64,000 nt of DNA from assembly GCF_000768685.1 (NCBI RefSeq), contig NZ_AVPK01000003.1:1-64000 (forward strand). The letters run 5' to 3'. Position 1 is the first letter of the stretch. Every line of letters begins with the position of its first letter. Source of the stretch: Knoellia subterranea KCTC 19937 (lineage in GTDB: Bacteria; Actinomycetota; Actinomycetes; Actinomycetales; Dermatophilaceae). This document shows positions 52,142 through 61,468 of the stretch, in pieces. The position numbers and the translations under genes are program-made. Under the pieces are notes generated by a model. It had not been told where the DNA came from. It did no database searches and saw only the letters and a program-made list of their open reading frames with translations.

Positions 52142-53341
52142 ATGCCTGTTCAGACCGTTGCCCTGCTCACCGCCGGCGGCCTCGCACCATGCCTGTCCTC
52201 CGCTGTCGGCGGGCTCATCGAGCGCTATACGCAGGTCGCTCCCGACGTGCGGATCATCGGCTATCAGAACGGGTATGCCGGCCTGCTCACGGGCCGCTCG
52301 ATCGAGGTGACCCCTGAGGTCCGGGCCGGTGCCGGCCTCCTGCACCGCTTCGGTGGCTCCCCGATCGGCAACAGCCGGGTCAAGCTCACCAATGTCGCGG
52401 ACTGCGTCAAGCGCGGCCTCGTCCAGGAGGGGCAGAACCCGCTCCACGTCGCGGCCGAACAGCTCACGGCAGATGGCGTCGACGTCCTCCACACCATCGG
52501 GGGTGACGACACGAATACGACGGCAGCCGACCTCGCGGCATACCTCGCAGAGAACGACTACCCCCTCACGGTCGTCGGACTCCCCAAGACGATCGACAAC
52601 GACATCGTCCCGGTGCGGCAGTCGCTCGGGGCGTGGACGGCGGCCGAGCAGGGTGCGATGTTTGCCCGCAACGTCCTCGCCGAGCACTCGTCGAACCCGC
52701 GGATGCTCATCATCCACGAGGTCATGGGCCGTCACTGTGGGTGGCTCACCGCCGAGACCGCGCGCCGCCACCACGCCTGGGTCGGTGAGCAGGAGTGGCT
52801 GCCGGGCATCGGCCTCGATGCGCGCCGCTGGGACGTCCACGCCGTCTTCGTGCCGGAGCTGCCGATCGACCTCGCTGGCGAGTCGGCACGTCTGCGCGCG
52901 GTCATGGACGAGATCGGCTGCGTCAACATCTTCCTGTCCGAGGGCGCGGGCGTCGCCGAGGTCGTCGCCGAACTCGAAGCGGCTGGGCAGGAGGTCCCGG
53001 TCGACCCCTTCGGGCACGTCCAGCTCGACAAGGTCAACCCCGGCGCCTGGTTCGGCAAGCAGTTCGCGCAGCTGCTCGGCGCCGAGAAGGTCATGGTCCA
53101 GAAGTCGGGCTACTTCTCCCGCTCCGCCGCCGCGAACGACGAGGACCTCGCGCTCATCCGGACGTGCACGGAGTATGCCGTTGACGCAGCTCTCCGGGGC
53201 GAGTCCGGTCTCGTGGGTGAGGACGAGGAGCGCGGTGGCGAGTTGCGTGCCATCGAGTTCCCCCGGGTGGCCGGGGGAAAGGCCTTCGACGCCTCGGTGG
53301 AGTGGTTCTCCGAGCTCCGCGCCTCCGTCGGCCACACCTGA
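52142..53341 (+). CDS. pfp: Diphosphate-dependent 6-phosphofructokinase
   Basis: 399 residues. PFK fold with TAGGLAPCLSSAV, GGDDT at 120-124 and PKTIDND at 148-154. Asp in GGDD (instead of Gly in GGDG) and Lys in PKTIDND are the known markers of PPi-specific enzymes, so it should use diphosphate and act reversibly in glycolysis/gluconeogenesis. MGRHCGWL and GYFSRSAAAN are further family segments. A GTG two codons earlier is an alternative start. No Shine-Dalgarno site is visible. Confidence 0.92.
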   Translation: MPVQTVALLTAGGLAPCLSSAVGGLIERYTQVAPDVRIIGYQNGYAGLLTGRSIEVTPEVRAGAGLLHRFGGSPIGNSRVKLTNVADCVKRGLVQEGQNPLHVAAEQLTADGVDVLHTIGGDDTNTTAADLAAYLAENDYPLTVVGLPKTIDNDIVPVRQSLGAWTAAEQGAMFARNVLAEHSSNPRMLIIHEVMGRHCGWLTAETARRHHAWVGEQEWLPGIGLDARRWDVHAVFVPELPIDLAGESARLRAVMDEIGCVNIFLSEGAGVAEVVAELEAAGQEVPVDPFGHVQLDKVNPGAWFGKQFAQLLGAEKVMVQKSGYFSRSAAANDEDLALIRTCTEYAVDAALRGESGLVGEDEERGGELRAIEFPRVAGGKAFDASVEWFSELRASVGHT

Positions 53342-53345
53342 GAAC

Positions 53346-53418
53346 CCACTTCTTGCCCTCCTGGGACCGGCTCAGGGCCGTAGGCCCCGTCGCCCTGTCG
53401 CAGGAGGGCAAGAAGTGG
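53346..53418. repeat. Long inverted repeat, ACTTCTTGC family, copy 4
   Basis: 22-bp arms with one mismatch and an inner GGGCCGTAGGCCC hairpin, 5 bp after the pfp stop, so a likely terminator. Confidence 0.9.
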
Positions 53419-53504
53419 AAGGTGGGCGGACGGCATACCCACAGGTATTTGGCGGGCGGGTGGACACTCCTCTCAGGTGACACCTGCCCGGAAGGAGACC
53501 ACTG

Positions 53505-54431
53505 ATGCCCTCCACGACTGTTGCGACACCGACCATCACCCCGCCGCGAGTGCGTGCGAGCGCGGCGGTCCGGACCTATCGATATCTGCGGCTCAGCCTC
53601 GTGGGCCTCGTCCTGCTCCTGCTCGGCTGTGTCTGGCTGGAGCGGCTCACCGGGCTTGAGGCCAATAAGCACCTCGGCTCGATCAGCGCGTACTACTACA
53701 CCCCCGCGCGGAGTGTCTTCGTCGGCGCGCTCGTCGCCATCGGCATCAGCCTCGCGGCGATCGTCGGTCGGCGTGGATTCGAGGACTCCGCCCTCAACAT
53801 CGCCGGCATGCTGGCTCCCGTGGTGGCGTTCGTGCCGACACCTCGCGGTGACGGTGGTGCGCCCTGCGATCCAGACCGGAAGTGCTCTGTCCCAACGGAA
53901 TTCGTGCCGTCCGTTGTCAACAACGTGTGGGGCCTCGTGGGCCTGGGACTCCTCGCGCTCGGGCTCGGCGCCGTCACGATCCTGCGTCGACCGGAGACCT
54001 CGCGGGGGACGCGCATCGGCTTCGTGGCGGCGGCCCTGATCTGGCTCGCCTTCCTCGGCTGGTTCACGCTCGCCCGCGACTCCTTCCTCGGTGGCGCCCA
54101 CTTCGGAGCCGCCGTGCCGCTCTTCGGACTCATCACTGGCGTCGCGTACGTCAACGCGCGGCGGGCGACCCAGCGACGAGATGCAGCGCCGGGTGCGGAG
54201 CCGACGAGGGAAGCAAAGTCGTATCGCGCGATCTATGGCGCCGTGGCAGGAGTCATGGCCGTGACGTTCGCCGTGGCCGTCGTGCTCGTGATCGTCGACC
54301 AGTTCTTCGGTGGGGGCACCCCGACCGAGTGGGTGCTGTGGGTCGAGGTCGTGCTGCTGGTGGCCTTCGCGGTCTTCTGGGTGACCCAGACGTTCGACTA
54401 CTGGGCCGACGGGTTGCCGGAGGAGGCGTGA
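53505..54431 (+). CDS. Multipass membrane protein of unknown function
   Basis: 308 residues with about seven hydrophobic helices. The N-terminal helix is followed by SISAYYYTPARSVFVGALVAIGISLAAIVGRRGFED, and there is an extracytoplasmic loop with two Cys (APCDPDRKCS). I recognise no family. GGAGA precedes the ATG. It stands alone between pfp and tRNA-Pro. Confidence 0.8.
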   Translation: MPSTTVATPTITPPRVRASAAVRTYRYLRLSLVGLVLLLLGCVWLERLTGLEANKHLGSISAYYYTPARSVFVGALVAIGISLAAIVGRRGFEDSALNIAGMLAPVVAFVPTPRGDGGAPCDPDRKCSVPTEFVPSVVNNVWGLVGLGLLALGLGAVTILRRPETSRGTRIGFVAAALIWLAFLGWFTLARDSFLGGAHFGAAVPLFGLITGVAYVNARRATQRRDAAPGAEPTREAKSYRAIYGAVAGVMAVTFAVAVVLVIVDQFFGGGTPTEWVLWVEVVLLVAFAVFWVTQTFDYWADGLPEEA

Positions 54432-54442
54432 GGGGATGACGA

Positions 54443-54472
54443 AGGCCCCCTGCCGTCACCGGCAAGGGGCCT
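54443..54472. terminator. Bidirectional terminator
   Basis: 13-bp stem (AGGCCCCCTGCCG / CGGCAAGGGGCCT, one mismatch) with a 4-nt loop, between the membrane-protein gene and the convergent tRNA-Pro. Confidence 0.85.
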
Positions 54473-54490
54473 CTGTTCCCTCAGAAAAAA

Positions 54491-54567
<77 letters not shown>

Positions 54568-54656
54568 TGGCATGTCACCGCCCTTGCAGGCAGCGACACC
54601 AGAGGATAGCCGACGCCCGGCCCGCTTCCGAAATCGGATACGCCATTCGGGCGGGA

Positions 54657-55598
54657 TCAGCGTCCGACGAGCGTCAGCAGGGTCGCTTCGGGACGGCACG
54701 CGAACCGGACCGGAGCGTACGGAGACGTTCCGAGACCCGCAGAGACATGGAGGTATGCCGCGTCGCTCGGTTGCGTGGGCGCGTCGCCTCCCGCGCCCGG
54801 CCACCATCGCGACACGCCCTTGGCCCGGCCCCGGTCGAGGTCGCAATTCGTCACGAGTGCGCCGTAGAGCGGCACGGCCAGCTGACCTCCGTGCGTGTGC
54901 CCGGCCAGGATGAGCCCGGCGCCGTCGGCCGTCATCGCGTCGAGGACGCGCTGGTACGGCGCGTGCACGAGACCCAGCGTCAGCGCGACGTCCGTGGCAG
55001 CGGGAGCCGACACCACGGCATACCGGTCGAGTTCGATGTGCGGGTCGTCGACCCCGACGAGCTCCACGCGGTGCGGTCCGATCGCGACGGTGGTCCGCGC
55101 GTTGTCCAGGTCGTGCCACCCACCCTCGCGCAGACCTGCCACGAGATCCTCGACCGGGAGGTCACCGCGAGGTTCCCTGGGCGGCCGGGCGTGGCTTCGG
55201 GTCAGATACAGCGCCGGGTTCTTCTTCACGGGGGCGAAGCGGTCGTTGGACCCGAGGACGAACGCGCCGGGGAAGTCCATCAGCGGCTCCATGGCCCGCA
55301 GGAGGCCGGGGACGGCGTCGTGAGCGGCCAGGTTGTCGCCTGAGTTGACGACGAAATCCGGTGCGAGAGAAGCGAGTCCGCGGACCCACTCGATCTTGCG
55401 TTCCTGTCGCGGGACGAGGTGCAGGTCGCTGACCTGGAGGACGCGCACGGGTGCCGCTCCGGGCGGAAGCACCGGCACCTCGAAGCGCCGCACCGTGAAG
55501 AGGTTGCGCTCGATGAGCCCGGCGTAGGCCACGCCGGCCACTCCGGCCGCGGTCAGGCCGGCGAGGGTCCGCATGACAGTTCCGGTCGTCGAGGTCAT
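54657..55598 (-). CDS. Metallophosphoesterase
   Basis: 313 residues: an N-terminal helix (about 8-27) that may anchor it, then a calcineurin-type domain with QVSDLHLVPRQ, NSGDNLA, LGSNDR and GHTHGGQL metal-binding motifs. The family has broad phosphodi/monoesterase activity, often on the wall or nucleotides; the substrate is unknown. GGAG precedes the ATG at 55598; a Met at 55574 is a less likely start. Confidence 0.9.
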   Translation of the reverse strand: MTSTTGTVMRTLAGLTAAGVAGVAYAGLIERNLFTVRRFEVPVLPPGAAPVRVLQVSDLHLVPRQERKIEWVRGLASLAPDFVVNSGDNLAAHDAVPGLLRAMEPLMDFPGAFVLGSNDRFAPVKKNPALYLTRSHARPPREPRGDLPVEDLVAGLREGGWHDLDNARTTVAIGPHRVELVGVDDPHIELDRYAVVSAPAATDVALTLGLVHAPYQRVLDAMTADGAGLILAGHTHGGQLAVPLYGALVTNCDLDRGRAKGVSRWWPGAGGDAPTQPSDAAYLHVSAGLGTSPYAPVRFACRPEATLLTLVGR

Positions 55599-55641
55599 CA
55601 CTCCAGTATCCCGGTTGACGCCGGGTGCGAGACTTGGGGCC

Positions 55642-56103
55642 ATGACCGACACGACTCTCAAGGGCACGCTCCAGAGCGACCTGCACGACGCCATGCGCGC
55701 CAAGGACAAGGTCCGCGCGGGCACTCTCCGCATGGCCCTCACCGCGATCACGAACGCCGAAGTGGCCGGTGACGAGGCCAAGGACCTCACCGACGACGAG
55801 GTCCTCAAGGTCATCGCCAAGGAGGCCAAGAAGCGCAAGGAGGCGTCGACGGCATACACCGATGCCGGCCGCACCGAACTCGCCGCGATCGAGGACGCCG
55901 AGTTGGTCGTCCTCGAGGCCTACCTCCCCAAGCAGCTCGACGATGCCGAGCTCGAGCGGATCGTGCGTGCGGCCGTCGAGTCGACGGGCGCGTCCGGTAT
56001 GGCGCAGATGGGTCAGGTCATGAAGGCCGCGCAGGGCGAGATCGCCGGGCGTGCCGACGGCGGCCGGGTCGCTGCGATCGTCAAGCGGGTCCTCGCGGGC
56101 TGA
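55642..56103 (+). CDS. GatB/YqeY domain protein
   Basis: 153 residues, the standalone YqeY family: LQSDLHDAMRAKDKVRAGTLRMALTAITNAEV, KKRKEASTAYTDAGR, EAYLPKQLDDAEL and the C-terminal GRADGGRVAAIVKRVL. It resembles the tRNA-binding tail of the GatB amidotransferase subunit; the role is unknown. Divergent from the phosphoesterase gene with a 43-bp gap. Confidence 0.92.
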   Translation: MTDTTLKGTLQSDLHDAMRAKDKVRAGTLRMALTAITNAEVAGDEAKDLTDDEVLKVIAKEAKKRKEASTAYTDAGRTELAAIEDAELVVLEAYLPKQLDDAELERIVRAAVESTGASGMAQMGQVMKAAQGEIAGRADGGRVAAIVKRVLAG

Positions 56104-56138
56104 TCAACGGCTTGACGCGGCCGGCGAGGCTCGCGCGA

Positions 56139-56181
56139 CACGAGGGGCCGGAGTGACGTGATGTCACTCCGGCCCCTCGTG
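56139..56181. terminator. Bidirectional terminator with 19-bp perfect stem
   Basis: Perfect 19-bp arms around the loop GTGAT, between the convergent YqeY-like and PBP genes. Confidence 0.9.
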
Positions 56182-56209
56182 CATGCTCCGGCTGGTCAGC
56201 CGCGGGGTC

Positions 56210-58633
56210 TCAGCCGCGAGGTCGTGGCGGCTTGGTCGGCTTGGGGTTGGGTTTGGTCGTGGGTCGCGTCGGGGGCGTGATGACCGTCGGCTTGGGATCG
56301 GACGTCGTCGGCCTCGTCTGGACCGGCGGTGTGTAACCCCGCGAGATGAGCAGCGTGACCGTGCCGCCCTTCATCGCGCGTGTGCCCGGGCTCGTGCGGG
56401 CGACGCGCCCCTCGCGGATGTTGCTGTCGACACGGCTGCCAACCCGGACCTTGAACCCGGCGGCCCGGAGCTTGTCCGTGGCGGTGCCCACGCTGTCACC
56501 GGTGACGTCGGGGATGGGGATGTAGTTGCCGTTGCGGACCGCCTGCGACGGAGCTGTGAAGCTCTTGACGGGCACACCGACCATGGCGGCCTTCATGATC
56601 TTGCCCCAGACGGGACCGGCCACCGTGCCACCGAAGACCTTGGCCTTGCAGCCGTAATCGTTGAAGCACTTGTGGTTGAGCGTGAGCAGTTGACCGTTGG
56701 CCCTGGCCGGCTTGACGTTGCCGATCCACACGGAGGCGACGCGGGACGGGGTGTAGCCGACGAACCAGGACTGGTTGTGGTTGTCCGTCGTTCCGGTCTT
56801 GCCTGCGGCCGGGCCCGCCCCCTTCCACGCACCCTCCGCGGTGCCGCGGCTGTCCTCGAGCGGGCCGCGCAGCAGTTGGTTGACCCCGTCGGCGATGTCG
56901 GCTCGGACGACCTGCTTGCACGTCGTCGGAGGGATCTTGATCTCCTTGCCGTCCGACGACGTGACGGAGGCGATCGGGGTCGGCTCGCAGTACTTGCCGC
57001 GGGCGGCGAGCGTGGCGTAGGAGGCGGCAATCGTCATCGGCGTGGTCGTGCCCGCTCCGAGAGTGATCGACGAGATCTGCTGGTTGATCGGCGAGCCGTC
57101 ACCGGTGTGCAGGCCCATGCGCGTCATCGTGTCGCGGACCTTGCAGCCGCCGAGGTCAATGGTGAGCTGGGCAAAGGCCGTGTTGATGGACTCGGCCGTC
57201 GCCTCGGCCAACGGCATGACGCCACCGCTGGTGTAGTCGTTCGACACCGGCCACGGGGAGTCGGCGTTGCACTTGTCCTTCATTTCCTTGGGGCTGAAGT
57301 AGTACGGCTTGCCGGGTCCCGCCTTCGGGGCATCGATCGTGCCGTCGAGCGGCATGCCCGACTCGAGTGCCGTCACAAGGGCGTACATCTTGGCCGTCGA
57401 TCCGAACTGGTAGCCGTAGATGCTGCCGCCGTACTTGTGGTCGGCGTTGAGGTTGACCTGGCTGGAGCCGAAGTCGGTCGCCTGCGCCATCGCGAGGATC
57501 TTGCCGGTGCCGGGCTCGATGACCGTCGAGGCTGCGCCGAGGTTGCTCTTGTTGCCCACGGGGACAGCGCGGGTGAGTTCCTTCATCGTCGAGGCCTGGA
57601 GCTTCGGGTCCAGCGTCGTCTTGATGGTCAGGCCGTCCTGGTTGATGTTCTTGAGGCGCTCCTGCGGGGTCTTGCCCAGCACGGCCATCTGCGGCGACTT
57701 CTGGAGGTACTCCATCATGTAGGCGCAGAAGAACGGCTCGCTCGATCGCTGGCACACACCCTTCGGCGGCTTGCGGTTGCCGAGCATGCTCTTGACCGGG
57801 ACCTTCTTCGCGGCGGCGACCTCCTGCGGTGTGGCGACGCCCAGCGCCTGCATGCGGTCGAGGACGACGTTGCGTCGGGCCTGCGAGTCGTTGGGGTTCT
57901 TCACCGGGTTGAACGCGTCCGGCTGCTGCACGATCCCGGCCAGCAGGGCGGCCTGCACGAGCGAGAGCTTGGCTGCGGGGATGCCGAAGTAGTTCTGGCT
58001 GGCGGCCTCCACGCCGTAGGCGAGGTCGCCGTAGTAGACGAGGTTGAGGTAGCCGGCGAGGATCTGGTCCTTGGTGTAGTTGCGCTCGACGTCGAGGGCG
58101 TACTTCAGTTCCTGAAGCTTGCGGGTGTAGGTCTTCTCGGTGGCCTTCTTGGCCGCTTCCTTGTCGTCGGCCCGGAGCGCGTTCTCCTGGAGCGTGATCT
58201 TGACGTACTGCTGGGTGATGGTCGAGGCACCCTGGACGTCGCCGCTGGACAGGTTCGACACCATCGCCCGGGTGAAGCCGCGCACGTCGAGGCCGCCGTG
58301 CTCGTAGAAGCGCGAGTCCTCGATGGCGATCTGGGCCTTCTGCATCCACGGCGAGATGCTCTTGAGCGGGACGATGATGCGGTTCTCGTCGTAGGGGTTG
58401 GCGATGAGCTTCCCACTGGCGTCCAGGATCTTCGACTGCTGCGCCAGGGGCGAGATGGAGAACTCGCTCGGGAGCTCGTTGAACGACTTGACTCCGCTGT
58501 TGGTCGCGCTGCCGCCCGCACCGATCGCGGGGATCGCCAGGCCGGCCATGAGCAGGCCCATGAGCACGCCGAGGACCACGAGCCCCATGAGGAGTCGAAG
58601 AACGTGGGGCAGATTCTGCGCGCGACCTTCCAT
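56210..58633 (-). CDS. ponA: Bifunctional penicillin-binding protein with PASTA domain (PonA2 type)
   Basis: 807 residues: membrane helix about 14-38, GT51 transglycosylase with catalytic EDSRFYEHGG (Glu105) and GASTITQQ, then a transpeptidase domain with Ser412-x-x-Lys415 (GSTAKMY), SIN at 482-484 and KTG at 612-614. One PASTA domain (about 690-760) and a Pro/Thr/Lys-rich tail follow. It polymerises and cross-links peptidoglycan outside the membrane. Divergent from whiB, the same neighbour order as ponA2-whiB4 in Mycobacterium tuberculosis. Confidence 0.95.
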   Translation of the reverse strand: MEGRAQNLPHVLRLLMGLVVLGVLMGLLMAGLAIPAIGAGGSATNSGVKSFNELPSEFSISPLAQQSKILDASGKLIANPYDENRIIVPLKSISPWMQKAQIAIEDSRFYEHGGLDVRGFTRAMVSNLSSGDVQGASTITQQYVKITLQENALRADDKEAAKKATEKTYTRKLQELKYALDVERNYTKDQILAGYLNLVYYGDLAYGVEAASQNYFGIPAAKLSLVQAALLAGIVQQPDAFNPVKNPNDSQARRNVVLDRMQALGVATPQEVAAAKKVPVKSMLGNRKPPKGVCQRSSEPFFCAYMMEYLQKSPQMAVLGKTPQERLKNINQDGLTIKTTLDPKLQASTMKELTRAVPVGNKSNLGAASTVIEPGTGKILAMAQATDFGSSQVNLNADHKYGGSIYGYQFGSTAKMYALVTALESGMPLDGTIDAPKAGPGKPYYFSPKEMKDKCNADSPWPVSNDYTSGGVMPLAEATAESINTAFAQLTIDLGGCKVRDTMTRMGLHTGDGSPINQQISSITLGAGTTTPMTIAASYATLAARGKYCEPTPIASVTSSDGKEIKIPPTTCKQVVRADIADGVNQLLRGPLEDSRGTAEGAWKGAGPAAGKTGTTDNHNQSWFVGYTPSRVASVWIGNVKPARANGQLLTLNHKCFNDYGCKAKVFGGTVAGPVWGKIMKAAMVGVPVKSFTAPSQAVRNGNYIPIPDVTGDSVGTATDKLRAAGFKVRVGSRVDSNIREGRVARTSPGTRAMKGGTVTLLISRGYTPPVQTRPTTSDPKPTVITPPTRPTTKPNPKPTKPPRPRG

Positions 58634-58722
58634 ACCAGCAGGGTAACCCGCGAAGATCAGAGGCCCCCCGCAAGCGTTGGGCCGGACCTCCGTGCGGAGG
58701 GGAGACGTGACGGGCCTAGATA

Positions 58723-58755
58723 TTGACTAGTTCTTTTGAGTCATGTGACTAGTCC
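58723..58755. promoter_or_regulatory. TGACTAGT direct repeats in the ponA-whiB promoter region
   Basis: TTGACTAGTTC (58723) and GTGACTAGTCC (58745) are spaced 22 bp (two helical turns), with AGTCATGTGACT overlapping the second. This is the most A+T-rich, patterned stretch of the 216-bp region and a good candidate for a regulator site controlling ponA and/or whiB. A TAGTTT at 58791 may be the whiB -10 box. Confidence 0.5.
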
Positions 58756-58849
58756 CCGTATTCGTCATGGTGCCCCTCTCGTCCACTGCCTAGTTTTCCT
58801 GTAGCGCCATTCGGGAGGGAATGGCCTTCAGCCCTAAGGACACAGTCGC

Positions 58850-59149
58850 ATGACCATCACCGCCCCACTCACCCAGAGCACCTCGGACTGGTCGACCCGC
58901 GGCACCTGCGTTGGCACCGACCCGGACGCCCTTTTCGTCCAGGGCAAGGAGCAGCGGGCCGCCAAGGTCGTCTGCCGCGAGTGCCCCGTCGCTCTCGAGT
59001 GCCTCGCCGACGCTCTCGACAACCGCACCGAGTTCGGTGTCTGGGGCGGCATGACCGAGCGTGAGCGTCGCGCGCTGCTCCGCCGTCACCCCGGCGTCCG
59101 CTCCTGGCGTGAGGTCCTCAGCAAGACGATGGGCCGTCCGCCGGTCTGA
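58850..59149 (+). CDS. whiB4: WhiB-family iron-sulfur regulator (WhiB4/WblA type)
   Basis: 99 residues with the four cluster cysteines Cys20, Cys42, Cys45 and Cys51, the GVWGG turn at 63-67 and a basic C-terminus (RRALLRRHPGVRSW) for DNA binding. Neighbours (ponA2-type PBP on one side, two ArsA-like ATPases on the other) are those of whiB4 in mycobacteria and wblA in Streptomyces, which supports orthology. WhiB proteins respond to redox or NO through a [4Fe-4S] cluster. AAGGA precedes the ATG. Confidence 0.93.
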   Translation: MTITAPLTQSTSDWSTRGTCVGTDPDALFVQGKEQRAAKVVCRECPVALECLADALDNRTEFGVWGGMTERERRALLRRHPGVRSWREVLSKTMGRPPV

Positions 59150-59169
59150 GTTTCCTGATTGTGCGTATG

Positions 59170-59205
59170 CCGGGTCGGCGCCTTCGAGGCACCGGCCCGG
59201 TTTCG
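59170..59205 (+). terminator. Terminator after whiB
   Basis: 13-bp stem with two G-T type pairs around loop TTCGA, followed by TTTCG; lies 20 bp after the whiB stop and before the convergent ATPase gene. Confidence 0.75.
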
Positions 59206-59273
59206 TGTGTCCAGACTCTCCCGACGAACCTCGCCGGGGCCACTCCCCGGCGGCGTGGCCGACGCCCGTGACG

Positions 59274-60437
59274 TCAGCGGGAGGCGAGCAACTCGCCGAT
59301 CTCACGCAACCCGTCGAGGTCGTGGACGTCCGTCGCAGCCGCGGCAACGGTGGTCATCTCGACCTCCGGGTGTGACGCGGCAAAGCGCGTCACGACCGCC
59401 TGCTGCCGGGCGGCGACGGCGGCGAGGTCGGCGTGCAGGCCCAGCAGGGCAGCAGTCAGGGAGTCCTCCCCACCTTCCTCGGCCAACTGCTCGGCACCCT
59501 CCTCCGCTCGAGCCGCCGACAGTGCAGCCGCCCCGAGCGACTGGAGACGGTTCACGACGACTCCAGCGAGCGGCATACCCTCATCTCCCAGCCGATCGAC
59601 GAAGAAGGCCGCCTCACGCAAGGCGTCCCGATCGGGAGATGCGACGACCACGAAGGCGGTCGTGTCCTCCTTGAGCAGCGCATAGGTGACGTCGGCGCGC
59701 TCCCGGAATCCGCCGAACATCGTGTCGAGCGCCGCGACGAAGGTCTGCACGTCCTGGAGCATCTGACCGCCGAGGACCCGGCTCAGGGTGCGCTGCGCGA
59801 GGTCCACGCCGACGCTGAAGACCTTGAGATAGGCGCGGCCACCCGCTTTGGCCGGGGCCATGAGCAGACGCACGAAGCGGCCGTCGAGGAAGGAGCCGAG
59901 GCGCTTCGGGGCGTCGAGGAAGTCGAGCGCGGATCGGGACGGGGGCGTGTCGACGATGACGAGGTCCCACGTCCCCTCGCTGTCGGCCTGGGCCCGGAGC
60001 TGGCCGAGCTTCTCCATGGCCATGTATTCCTGCGTACCCGCGAACGAGCTCGACACCGCCTGATAGAAGGGGTTTGCGAGGATCTGGGCGGCCTTGTCGG
60101 GGGTGGAGTGGGCCTCGACCACCTCGTCGAAGGTCCGCTTCATGTCGAGCATCATCGCGTCGAGCGAACCGCCGTTGCTGACGTCGACCCCGGCGACCGG
60201 GCGCGGTGTGTTGTCGAGTTCGGTGAGGCCGAGGGCCTGTGCGAGACGCCGGGCCGGATCGATGGTGAGGACGACGACCTTGCGACCGGACTCGGCTGCC
60301 CGGATGCCGAGGGCCGCAGCTGTCGTCGTCTTGCCCACGCCCCCGGAACCGCAGCACACGATGATGCCGACGCTCTCGTCCGCGAGGAGCGCGTCGACGT
60401 CGAGGCGGGCGTGCTCGGGCGTGGTGCGGGCCGCCAT
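59274..60437 (-). CDS. ArsA/GET3-family ATPase, second of a pair
   Basis: 387 residues: deviant Walker A CGSGGVGKTTTAAAL near 29-43, switch I DPARRLAQALG, switch II IVDTPPSRSALDFLD, and a helical insert. It corresponds in place and order to Rv3680 of M. tuberculosis, which pairs with Rv3679 as an anion-transporter-like ATPase linked to stress survival. Its start overlaps the stop of the partner by one base (TGATG), so the two form a coupled heteromeric pair. Confidence 0.9.
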   Translation of the reverse strand: MAARTTPEHARLDVDALLADESVGIIVCCGSGGVGKTTTAAALGIRAAESGRKVVVLTIDPARRLAQALGLTELDNTPRPVAGVDVSNGGSLDAMMLDMKRTFDEVVEAHSTPDKAAQILANPFYQAVSSSFAGTQEYMAMEKLGQLRAQADSEGTWDLVIVDTPPSRSALDFLDAPKRLGSFLDGRFVRLLMAPAKAGGRAYLKVFSVGVDLAQRTLSRVLGGQMLQDVQTFVAALDTMFGGFRERADVTYALLKEDTTAFVVVASPDRDALREAAFFVDRLGDEGMPLAGVVVNRLQSLGAAALSAARAEEGAEQLAEEGGEDSLTAALLGLHADLAAVAARQQAVVTRFAASHPEVEMTTVAAAATDVHDLDGLREIGELLASR

Positions 60438-61462
60438 CAGACGAGTCCCTGTTCGGCGAGTTCGTCGGCGATGACGGCGATACCTCCGTCGTCGAGGCCA
60501 CCGGAGAGGGTCGGCAACGTGAGGACCGGCGGGCCGGCCGCTGCGATCTCCTCCGACATCTCGTCCTGCAGGGCCAGGCGCTGGGCGTGGCCGCGCCCCT
60601 CGGCGATCAGGCCCTTCACCATGGGATTGGTGGGCCGTAGCCCGGCCGTGGTGAGTTCCTCTCGCAGGAGGGCGTCGAGCTCGTCGTCCGCCTCGGCGAG
60701 CTGGCTCACGTGGGCGGCGGTGAGGTGGGGTTCGCGAACCTGGTTGACGATGAGCGCGCCGAGGTGGAGGCCGACGGACCTGAGCTCGGCGAGGCCGTCG
60801 AGGCTCTCCTGCACCGGCATCTCCTCGAGGAGGGTGACCATGTGGATGAGCGTCCTCCGGTCTCGCAGCATCCGGGTGATCGAGTCCGCCTGGGACTTGA
60901 TCGGGCCCATCTTGGCGACGTCGGCGACTCCCTCGTTGACGTTGAGGAAGCGCACGGCCCGGCCCGTCGGCGGCGCATCGAGGACGACGGCGTCGTAGTG
61001 CCGGTCGCCCGCCTTGGACCCACCCTTGCCGCGACCTCCGCGGGGGCGCCCGGCGGCTTCATAGACCTTGCCGATGAGCAGGACGTCGCGCACGCCCGGG
61101 GCGATGGTCGTGGCGAAGTCGATGGCGCCGACCTTCTCGAGGGCGCTGCCGGCCCGACCGAGCTTGTAGAAGAGCTGGAGGTATTCGAGGAGGGCGGCCT
61201 TGGCATCAACGCTGAGCCCCCAGAGCTCGCCACCCCCGGGGTGGCTCACGAGTCGGACCTCCTCGGTGCCGAGCGGTGGGACGTCGAACGTCTGGCTCAG
61301 CCCCTGCCGCCCCTCGACCTCGGCGACGAGGACACGCTTGCCGGTGCTCGCGAGAGCGAGTCCCAGGGCTGCGGCGACGGTCGTCTTGCCGACCCCACCC
61401 TTGCCCGTGACGACGTGGAGCCGGGCGTTCGCGAACTCGGCAGGCAGGCGGCTTGAGGGCAC
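60437..61462 (-). CDS. ArsA/GET3-family ATPase, first of a pair
   Basis: 341 residues: VVTGKGGVGKTTVAAALGLAL near 17-37, EVEGRQGLSQTF, VVLDAPPTGRAVRFLN and a Gly/Lys-rich insert (RPRGGRGKGGSKAGD). Equivalent of Rv3679. The GTG start has no ribosome site and lies 6 nt after a TAGGGT box, so the transcript is probably leaderless; it is divergent from the small gene at 61502, whose start has the same arrangement. Confidence 0.9.
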   Translation of the reverse strand: MPSSRLPAEFANARLHVVTGKGGVGKTTVAAALGLALASTGKRVLVAEVEGRQGLSQTFDVPPLGTEEVRLVSHPGGGELWGLSVDAKAALLEYLQLFYKLGRAGSALEKVGAIDFATTIAPGVRDVLLIGKVYEAAGRPRGGRGKGGSKAGDRHYDAVVLDAPPTGRAVRFLNVNEGVADVAKMGPIKSQADSITRMLRDRRTLIHMVTLLEEMPVQESLDGLAELRSVGLHLGALIVNQVREPHLTAAHVSQLAEADDELDALLREELTTAGLRPTNPMVKGLIAEGRGHAQRLALQDEMSEEIAAAGPPVLTLPTLSGGLDDGGIAVIADELAEQGLV

Positions 61463-61468
61463 GGGTCC

